A stretch of DNA of 11,954 nt from DAOTXR01 sp034435375 (GTDB lineage Bacteria > Chloroflexota > Anaerolineae > Aggregatilineales > UBA3940). Where the stretch lies: NCBI GenBank assembly GCA_034435375.1, contig DAOTXR010000003.1, positions 1-11,954 of the forward strand, given 5' to 3'. The notes under the pieces were generated by a model. That model was given only the letters and a program-made list of their open reading frames with translations. It was not told where the DNA came from and made no database searches. Shown in pieces: positions 7,147-11,954 of this stretch; positions within the stretch are counted from its first letter, which is position 1, and every line of letters begins with the position of its first letter. Position numbers and translations under genes: made by a program.

Positions 7147-7182
7147 ATTATAATGAGGATTTCGTCAGCGAACAAGTGTTCT
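7147..7182 (-). promoter_or_regulatory. Minus-strand promoter with a near-perfect LexA-type (SOS) box
   Basis: On the minus strand: AGAACACTTGTTCG (7182-7169), which fits the Gram-positive LexA box (GAAC-RNRY-GTTC pattern in either orientation). Its right half overlaps the -35 TTGTTC (7175-7170). A 17-base spacer leads to a perfect -10 TATAAT (7152-7147). A bound repressor would block polymerase. The first gene downstream is the 177-aa protein at 6954. The pattern is directly visible. LexA control is inferred, as no lexA gene is in the window. Confidence 0.65.
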
Positions 7183-7380
7183 ATACAAAATGGTGGATTG
7201 TATGGACTGGCAGCACCGATCTTGAGATAAATCGATTGCCAGCCACGGGACTCTTCACGCATCTGGCGGTGCAAGACTGGAGGGTGCCATATTGTTGAGA
7301 AAGACGAAGAGTTGTTAACCAGATGAATGGAAGTGGAGAGGGCTGCCTGTGCTATCTCAAATACACAGATCAGCGATAAC
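7183..7380. other. Intergenic stretch between abiEii and the SOS-type promoter, no gene seen
   Basis: No convincing ORF, RNA gene or strong terminator hairpin is visible on either strand. Any minus-strand reading through here would run across the promoter and LexA box. AbiE transcripts entering from the right may not be stopped before the cassette. Confidence 0.4.
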
Positions 7381-8283
7381 TTATGATTGGACCGACCCGG
7401 TCTCTGCCCTGTTCCATCTTTCCCGAACGTAGCTGAAAGCGTCGTCCAGCGTCTTTATTGACAGGTCCAACTCATCAGCCAGCGCAGCGAATGCCTTGGC
7501 CCATTCTTCCGGGGGTGGCGGGAGGTGTTCGGGCACAGGATGCGTACCGCGGTGACTGAAAGTGGCGTGGACAGCCTCCTGCAGCAGCTCGTCTTCATCC
7601 AATACCTGTGTCTCAAACAGCAGTATGATATCGACCAGGTCCTTGACCCGTGTGTTGGTCCGTTCCGCCCAGGGATAGGTGTAGGCGTGGAACTTCTCGG
7701 CTATCTGCTGCGCAGCAGGCAGTATGGGCACTCGAACCGCCGGGATGCCGGCGAAGGCCAGGAGTTCACGGCCCGTCACCCACTCCGGTTCACCCAGCAC
7801 AAAATCACCCAGGCCGATGTCAAGATGGAAGTTTGCAAAGGTCCGGCCAGCAACCCGGCACTCAACTGAACACCGCATCCCGCCTTCCGGCGCTGTCGAG
7901 ATGGCTTTTGGTTTGGTTATCACGTACTGGAAGAAGTCCTCCAGGTCGATGCTCGCCAGTTCCTGCAGGTGATCATGCGCAATATCCGGGATTGGTTCCT
8001 CTGGACTTGCATCTGTAACGAGGCGCAGTGCAGTCGTGTCGGCGATCATCAGGTCCATATCGAGGGTGGTCCGCGCCCGCTGCCGGAGTCGCAGCTCCAT
8101 AGCATACCCGCCTTTGAGCAGCCAGACCGTATCCGGCTGATGGAAGACACGGGCCAACAGGCGCTCGAAAGCTGCCTGGCGACGCAACCACTGCAGGTCC
8201 AGTCCTTCCCGTTCAGCCTGGGATCTCAACCTGGCTTCCAGCGCCTGGCGGAATGCCTCAGGGTTCTTGTAATCACGGGGCAA
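7381..8283 (-). CDS. abiEii: AbiEii-type nucleotidyltransferase toxin
   Basis: A 300-residue toxin of a type IV toxin-antitoxin/abortive-infection pair. It is a nucleotidyltransferase-fold protein that, in characterised relatives, inactivates growth by modifying nucleic acid (tRNA in one studied homologue). Visible motifs are LLKGGYAMELRL (K57, G58, G59), TLDMDLM with D75 and D77 as the metal-binding pair, AQQIAEKFHAY with K197, and NTRVKDLVDIILL (K214, D215), all in the family order. I start at the TTG at 8283. It lies one base after the abiEi stop, has GAGGAG seven bases upstream, and begins LPRDYKNPEAF. In-frame codons further upstream overlap abiEi and give unlikely sequence. The gene is complete and translationally linked to the antitoxin. 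Confidence 0.88.
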   Translation of the reverse strand: MPRDYKNPEAFRQALEARLRSQAEREGLDLQWLRRQAAFERLLARVFHQPDTVWLLKGGYAMELRLRQRARTTLDMDLMIADTTALRLVTDASPEEPIPDIAHDHLQELASIDLEDFFQYVITKPKAISTAPEGGMRCSVECRVAGRTFANFHLDIGLGDFVLGEPEWVTGRELLAFAGIPAVRVPILPAAQQIAEKFHAYTYPWAERTNTRVKDLVDIILLFETQVLDEDELLQEAVHATFSHRGTHPVPEHLPPPPEEWAKAFAALADELDLSIKTLDDAFSYVRERWNRAETGSVQS

Positions 8284-8284
8284 T

Positions 8285-8911
8285 TCAGCGCTCCTCTTCT
8301 CTGTGGTTATCGTAAGCAGAAAGCGCCCGCTCAATGCGTTTTTGGATATCTGGAGAGGTCTCAATTCTGGCCAGCACACGGCGGCGTACCAGGCCTTTAT
8401 CAAGAGCGTCCTTCACCGCCCGGTTGATGTGTTCCTGGCTGAGCGGCGATGCAGCCGCATCCAGCAGGGTGCGCAGTGGGGTGGTTACCTGGTACCCATA
8501 CCGCTGTTCGATTTCACCGCTGCTCAGGTTATCTCTGTGAAGAGCGACACCGGCAGGGGGGGCTTTTCGAAAACCGCGTTCTGGCACGGTCAGGTGGACT
8601 CTGTCGGGCATGATGTCACTCATCTCGTGGATGCTCAGCGCAGTCTCGTGTGACACAACGGCCTGAGGCTCACCTTTCTGGTTGTGGCTCCACAGCGTCA
8701 GGCGGATGAGGTCTTCACGCTCAGCTGGCGGGTAGTCACGCAGCCGGTAAATGCCCCGCGCGATCTTGAGCCATGTGCCGCGTTGGGTATGATAATGCTG
8801 CTGTCGATATGTGTAGCCAGCGTTAAGGGCCTGAGATGAGGTGAAGTATCCTCCCTGAGTGGAGGCAATTTCGTAGAGTTTCTGTGCAGTATCCTGTGGA
8901 TCGCGTCTCAT
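8285..8911 (-). CDS. abiEi: AbiEi-type antitoxin and transcriptional autoregulator
   Basis: A 208-residue partner of AbiEii. An N-terminal winged-helix DNA-binding domain (about 8-60: LYEIASTQGGYFTSSQALNA, ending WLKIARGIYRL) is followed by the family's C-terminal antitoxin domain (VVSHETALSIHEM, VHLTVPERGFRK, TTPLRTLLDAA). In characterised AbiEi proteins the winged helix binds inverted repeats in its own promoter, and the C-terminal domain counters the toxin. The ATG at 8911 has AAGGA seven bases upstream, inside a perfect palindrome that is the obvious operator. The TGA is one base from the abiEii TTG, so the pair forms a two-gene operon. Confidence 0.88.
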   Translation of the reverse strand: MRRDPQDTAQKLYEIASTQGGYFTSSQALNAGYTYRQQHYHTQRGTWLKIARGIYRLRDYPPAEREDLIRLTLWSHNQKGEPQAVVSHETALSIHEMSDIMPDRVHLTVPERGFRKAPPAGVALHRDNLSSGEIEQRYGYQVTTPLRTLLDAAASPLSQEHINRAVKDALDKGLVRRRVLARIETSPDIQKRIERALSAYDNHREEER

Positions 8912-8946
8912 TGTAAAATCCTTACATAGTATGTAAGGATTTTACA
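8912..8946. promoter_or_regulatory. Perfect 35-bp palindrome over the abiEi ribosome-binding site, likely AbiEi operator
   Basis: The arm TGTAAAATCCTTACATA (8912-8928) is mirrored exactly by 8930-8946 around the central G at 8929. It begins one base pair from the abiEi start codon. On the minus strand it carries AAGGA as the ribosome-binding site and a -10-like TACTAT at its centre. It could act as a DNA operator, an RNA hairpin, or both. Confidence 0.75.
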
Positions 8947-9213
8947 CCATATCCGATCTATTGGAAAACAGCAGAAAGGTCAGCCGGAGCTTAAACTCCC
9001 TTTTCACTCAGACTTTACTTCGATAGATGAAGGGTTCTCAACCTGCTCGACCAACTCTTTGGTCTTCCCTGTGCTGCATTGGAAGAGATCTCTCTGGGTG
9101 TCTGCCTGACCGTGTTCAACCCACCTGATGCAATAAAAGGCGGGGGCATCTTTCCGGTAACATTACCATTTGAGTTGACACGCTGGCTGTCGGTTAAGAT
9201 TAGAATACTCTCT
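8947..9213. other. Non-coding spacer between the abiE operator and the primase remnant
   Basis: I see no supportable gene. A minus-strand reading through 9015-9213 and a plus-strand one from 9079 are open, but neither resembles a protein I know or has a ribosome-binding site. GGTAACATTACC (around 9158) is a small palindrome of no clear role. Confidence 0.35.
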
Positions 9214-10795
9214 TCACTCGTCGGTACTATGGCTGCCCTGCAGCCCACCCAGCATCCGGTCGAGCTTTGCGCCGAAGCGCTCCTCGATGTCATCCGGCTC
9301 TGGATCAGTGCTTTCAGCAGGCGGCGGGGCGACCTGCTGCCCATGCAGCACCTTCGCCAGCTCCTCAGCCACCACATGGCGCAGCTCCTCAATGTCGACC
9401 GGATCCCAGCGCTGAGGCTGCTTCAGCCCGGCCCGCGCTGGGCGGCAAAGCCCCGCGCCTTCGAGAGCAGCTCCTGCTGGGCATAGGTCAGCTCGCGGAA
9501 GTTTTGCCGGGCAGCTTGCCCGACAGCGCGCCCTGAAAGCGCTCTGGCGAGCCGGGGGTGGGCATCAGCATATGGGGGATGGCTGAAGTCAGGATGCACT
9601 CGCCCAGCTTGTAGGCGGTCGTCTTGCGGTAGAAGGTGGTGTCGGCGATGAACATCATGTACAGGTTGGGGAAGACGCGGACCCCCCAGCGGGCGTCGGC
9701 GTACACACGCCGGGCGATGGCAACTGCCGCCATCCATATGCCTGTGCTGAGGTGGAAGCTCACCGGCGTCTGGTTGCCCACCCGCGATGCCCAGCCGACG
9801 TACTCCTGAAGCCAGCCCGGCAGGGTGATGTCCACGAGCGGCGGCAGGTCGTCGGGTGGAGGGGGAGGGGCAGGCTGCGCAGCCGGCTCAACAGGACGGT
9901 TGACGATCACTGGCGGTTCCGATTTCCTCAAGAGACCACCGTGGTCACGCGGGTCGATGCCCAGCAGGTCGCACAGGTCCTTCGCCAGCATGCTGCCGCA
10001 CACATAGCAGTAACCGTAGCCCGATTCGAGGTTGAAACCGAAGGATGGGTGGCGGTCGCCGTTCTTGTGGCCTGTGGCGTTGGGGCAGGAGCAGTTGATC
10101 CACTTCCCGCGCTCGCGGTGGCGGCGCTGGCGCAGGACGTCAGCAATGGCGGCGATCAGGTCAGGGTTGACCGTCCCGTTGGTCGGGGGCAGGTGCTGCG
10201 GGGGCCGCCAGTCTGTGTCCTGCCAGCGGGGTTTGAAGGACTCGATCCACCTGACCAGTTCGTCGAGGTCAGGCACGCGCAGGATGTCGACCGGCTTCTC
10301 GACAGTGTACTGCCGGTTGGTCACCGGGTGGATGCTCGGCGGCGCGGCTACATAGCAGCCCTCAGCCTGCAGCTCGATGTGCCCGATAGGGGTGTCAAGC
10401 GCGCGGGTGGTGGGCGGCAGGGCATCTGCGTGCAGATAGACATGCTTGCCCTGCCCGCTGCCGGTGGCAACGGTGCAGGACTGTGCAAGCGCTGGGAACA
10501 GCGCGGCAAACGCGCTGTACGCCCCCGGCCCGTCGAAGTCGAAGACAACGAGGTTCCCGGAGACTGCCCCGCAGACGATGCCGAGGTTCTGGAGCAGCCC
10601 TTCGCGCTGCCAGCGGCGGATGTCGGCTTCGGTGGGGCGCTGGGTCTGGTAGTGTTTCCAGCCGCCCAGGGCCGGGCGCTTGCCAGAGAGCGGAATGACG
10701 CACAGCCCGGCGTTGTGATACGCCAGCGCGGCGTCATGGGTATTGGTTGTGTCCGGCCACTCAGGAATGGTGGCCGCAGGAACAGGTAGAGCCAT
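9214..10795 (-). pseudogene. Bifunctional primase-polymerase with DUF3987-type helicase start, broken by frameshift and deletion
   Basis: The intact first frame (ATG 10795, ribosome-binding site AAGGGAGGGA, stop 9488) encodes 435 residues. An archaeo-eukaryotic primase-type prim-pol domain covers about 20-180, with D86 and D88 in VVFDFDG, H118 in GKHVYLH and E141 in HIELQAEGCYV. A zinc motif follows (C237, H243, C263, C266), then a proline-rich linker (about 300-320). The start of a DUF3987-type ATPase comes last (FPNLYMMFIADTTFYRKTTA, about 375-393). Near 9500 the frame slips. The -1 frame continues plausibly as NFRELTYAQQELLSKARGFA, stopping at 9423. The third frame then reads RWDPVDIEELRHVVAEELAK and ends at 9214-9216. 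Prim-pol/DUF3987 proteins normally run about 700 or more residues, so most of the helicase domain is gone. It would prime replication of a plasmid or integrated element, but it looks non-functional here unless only the first 435 residues are needed. Confidence 0.8.
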
Positions 10796-10859
10796 TCGAT
10801 TCCCTCCCTTTCAGGGTTGTGATAGGTATCGTTCTGTTTGCCGTGTGGGGAGGGAATGA

Positions 10860-10891
10860 TGTATCCTGATAGTGATGATTGATTGGATACA
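10860..10891. promoter_or_regulatory. Inverted repeat upstream of the primase gene, possible operator
   Basis: TGTATCC (10860-10866) and GGATACA (10885-10891) are perfect 7-base arms 18 bases apart. The unit sits about 65-95 bases upstream of the primase ATG on the transcribed side. That spacing suits a regulator site, perhaps for the neighbouring HTH protein, but no binding partner can be shown. Confidence 0.3.
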
Positions 10892-10904
10892 CCAATCCCT
10901 CGCC

Positions 10905-10937
10905 ATAAGCCATCGGTGTTCGAGACCGATGGCTTAT
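10905..10937. terminator. Strong 12-bp hairpin between the HTH gene and the primase gene
   Basis: ATAAGCCATCGG (10905-10916) pairs perfectly with CCGATGGCTTAT (10926-10937) around a 9-base loop. It lies about 60 bases after the HTH gene's stop. The T-rich tail is poor on both strands (TTATTCGTT on plus), so it may be a weak or factor-assisted terminator rather than a classic intrinsic one. Confidence 0.5.
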
Positions 10938-10994
10938 TCGTTCGGAACTGCCAGTGCTTCCAGAGGCATCACCTCCCTTCTTCTCACATGCAAG

Positions 10995-11240
10995 CTATTC
11001 TTCTACCTCGCGCAGCCCGAAGCGTTTGTCGTCCGAGCGCTGCGCTGCTTCGAGGTACGCCTGCAGCGAATCCCGCTCAATCAGCCAGAAGTGCCCGCGC
11101 TTGACCGCGCGCACCTTGCCCTTGCGCGCCATGCGGCGCAGGTACTGCTCCGTGTAGCCGGTGCGCTGCATGGCCTCCTCGATAGTCATGAAGTCCTCGA
11201 TGAGACGTTTGACTGTTCGGATCGACCTGGTCATGAGCAT
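10995..11240 (-). CDS. Small helix-turn-helix protein, excisionase (HTH_17/MerR-like) type
   Basis: 81 residues from the ATG at 11240, which has AAAGGAAAG about 4 bases upstream. Longer starts lack such a site. Residues 17-64 form the typical winged-HTH of excisionase-like proteins: FMTIEEAMQRTGYTEQYLRR, then ARKGKVRAVKRGHFWLI with the wing, and a final helix RDSLQAYLEAAQ. Proteins of this kind act as recombination directionality factors or as small regulators of mobile-element genes. It lies between a primase-polymerase gene and a serine-recombinase remnant, which favours a role in the element's excision or copy control. The N-terminal 16 residues are basic and may be flexible. Confidence 0.8.
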   Translation of the reverse strand: MLMTRSIRTVKRLIEDFMTIEEAMQRTGYTEQYLRRMARKGKVRAVKRGHFWLIERDSLQAYLEAAQRSDDKRFGLREVEE

Positions 11241-11744
11241 CGTCTTTCCTTTCTCCTGCATGCCAACGCAGCCAGGCACGTCAGAGCGCACCGATTGAGC
11301 GGTCAGCGCGTCTGCCGTGCTGATGCAGGGTTATGGTGTTGGAGAGAAGTGGTGAGCTGTGTGTCCGGGAGTGCGGGGTCATGGCTGCACCCCCGTGATG
11401 AGCTTAATGAGTTCCTGTACTACTGTATGGTAGGTAGGCCGAGGCGGAGCCCAGATAAAGACCTGATGATGTACCCAATGAGATAGCCAAGCCCGTCGCT
11501 CCCGTATTGGGCACGGAAGACTGAGAAGCCTTCCATATATTCTCCGCGTTGGACTAATCTAGATGAATCTTATGCTTTTTCTGGGTGCACTAGCAAAGGA
11601 TAGGCGATACGGCAAACACAGGCAGAGGCATTTTTGACACAGCGGCTGGCATGGTGGCAGGCATCGTCGGCTCAATTGCCGGGCTTGGCTTTCTGGGGAT
11701 TGCACTTGCCATCGGGTTGATGGGCTCGACATTCATCTGCTGCG
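11241..11744. other. Weakly coding stretch between the HTH gene and the recombinase remnant
   Basis: No gene of normal size is visible on either strand over about 500 bases. It contains only the two doubtful small ORFs listed separately. I find no tRNA, clear attachment-site repeat or iteron array. Confidence 0.35.
11420..11536 (-). CDS. Possible 38-aa small protein
   Basis: The ATG at 11536 is preceded by GGAG five bases upstream. The peptide begins MEGFSVFRAQYGSDG and continues with an amphipathic, hydrophobic stretch (LGYLIGYIIRSLSGLRLGL), ending at TAG 11420-11422. A weak promoter (TTGCTA, 18 bases, TAAGAT) is possible upstream. It looks more protein-like than the other frames here, but it could be chance or a gene fragment. 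I know no family for it. Confidence 0.35.
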   Translation of the reverse strand: MEGFSVFRAQYGSDGLGYLIGYIIRSLSGLRLGLPTIQ

Positions 11745-11779
11745 TCATGTGTATGGTTCTGGGATATTCGGGACAGTGA
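11651..11779 (+). CDS. Possible 42-aa hydrophobic membrane peptide
   Basis: ATG 11651 to TGA 11777-11779. The peptide MVAGIVGSIAGLGFLGIALA and its continuation (IGLMGSTFICCVMCMVLGYS) is almost entirely hydrophobic, with one or two membrane spans. There is no convincing ribosome-binding site. The frame is open some 14 codons further upstream, so it may be the end of a decayed gene. It overlaps the 3' end of the minus-strand recombinase fragment. Confidence 0.25.
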   Translation: MVAGIVGSIAGLGFLGIALAIGLMGSTFICCVMCMVLGYSGQ

Positions 11780-11954
11780 TATGCCTGTCAGCATTGCTTC
11801 GAGAGCGCCAAGCCAGATCGCCGAGCTGCGCATTCATCCAGTCGGCGATGTCGGTATCGCTGTACTGGCCAGTCGTGTAAAGCGCGAAGGCTTCAGCCAC
11901 GATGGGGGCGAGCACCGGGTCGGCGTGCAGGCCGGCGGGCCGCTCCGGAGCGTC
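11745..11954 (-). pseudogene. Serine recombinase fragment (recombinase domain), truncated by the window edge and at its own 3' side
   Basis: The reading frame entering from the right edge gives GLHADPVLAPIVAEAFALYT then TGQYSDTDIADWMNAQ. This is the hallmark of the domain that follows the resolvase domain in large serine recombinases (family: APIVxxAFxLYxTGxYSDxxIAxWLN). After that it reads RSRSNADRHITVPNIPEPYT and stops at 11745-11747. It lacks the mL-NP-Y-G segment, zinc ribbon and coiled coil expected next. The family is normally 450-600 residues, so the gene appears cut around 11790. The resolvase domain with the catalytic serine should lie to the right, outside this window. Confidence 0.65.

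Noticed and set aside
7065..7274. 69-codon minus-strand ORF across the intergenic region
   Set aside because: It spans the LexA box and both promoter elements, lacks a ribosome-binding site and resembles no protein.
9079..9486. 135-codon plus-strand ORF after the abiE spacer
   Set aside because: Its second half is antisense to the primase remnant. The first 50 codons have no recognisable family and no ribosome-binding site.
9495..9520. Programmed -1 ribosomal frameshift in the primase gene
   Set aside because: No canonical X-XXY-YYZ slippery heptamer is present, and the shifted frame soon meets a second break. Mutation or sequencing error is more likely.
9752..10789. 345-codon plus-strand open frame opposite the primase
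   Set aside because: Valine/Arg/Gly-rich antisense shadow. The minus strand has prim-pol and zinc motifs.
11608..11619. ACGGCAAACA shared with the minus strand near 10833
   Set aside because: A single ten-base match is near chance for this length, and the flanks do not match. Not called as an attachment or repeat pair.
1..11954. CRISPR array, tRNA or rRNA genes
   Set aside because: I saw no regularly spaced direct repeats, no cloverleaf with a TTCGAAT-type arm and no rRNA-like conserved blocks on either strand.

Overview
The window looks like part of an integrative or plasmid-like mobile region from a GC-rich bacterium. It holds a primase-polymerase, an excisionase-like HTH protein, a serine-recombinase remnant, an AbiE-type toxin-antitoxin pair, a DUF4417 gene, a sortase and an IS256-family insertion. 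A Chloroflexota (Anaerolineae-like) host is my best guess from the overall protein style, but nothing here proves it. Apart from the transposase and one doubtful small ORF, every supported gene is on the minus strand.

Layout, left to right. 1-1387: a complete IS256-family element with inverted-repeat ends. 1383-4031: a large minus-strand gene whose 3' end is cut by that element. It carries a motif series I read as the two-barrel RNA polymerase superfamily (eukaryotic RDR/QDE-1 and phage YonO relatives). 4031-4742: a DUF4417 gene. 4856-5569: a membrane-anchored sortase. 5722-6394: a frameshifted hypothetical gene with a cysteine-rich tail. 6421-6954: an acidic hypothetical protein. 7381-8911: abiEi/abiEii with a perfect 35-bp palindrome over the ribosome-binding site. 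9214-10795: a broken primase-polymerase/DUF3987 gene. 10995-11240: a small HTH protein. 11420-11954: poorly coding DNA with two possible tiny ORFs and a truncated serine-recombinase fragment at the window edge.

How it may work together. Two promoters, at 7147-7182 and 4773-4812, each have a Gram-positive-type LexA box (GAAC-N4-GTTC type) over the -35 region, with a 17-bp spacer to a good -10. They stand before the 177-aa/hypothetical/sortase block and before the DUF4417/polymerase pair. The stretch from about 7180 down to 1388 therefore reads as a DNA-damage-inducible cassette of a mobile element that carries its own RNA-polymerase-like protein. That reading is inference from promoter and motif patterns. 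AbiE and the primase/HTH units are separate modules.

Decay. The polymerase is truncated by the IS. The 5722-6394 gene and the primase carry clear frame changes, and the DUF4417 gene probably does too. The primase also seems to have lost most of its helicase domain. Either the element is decaying or the assembly has indel errors.
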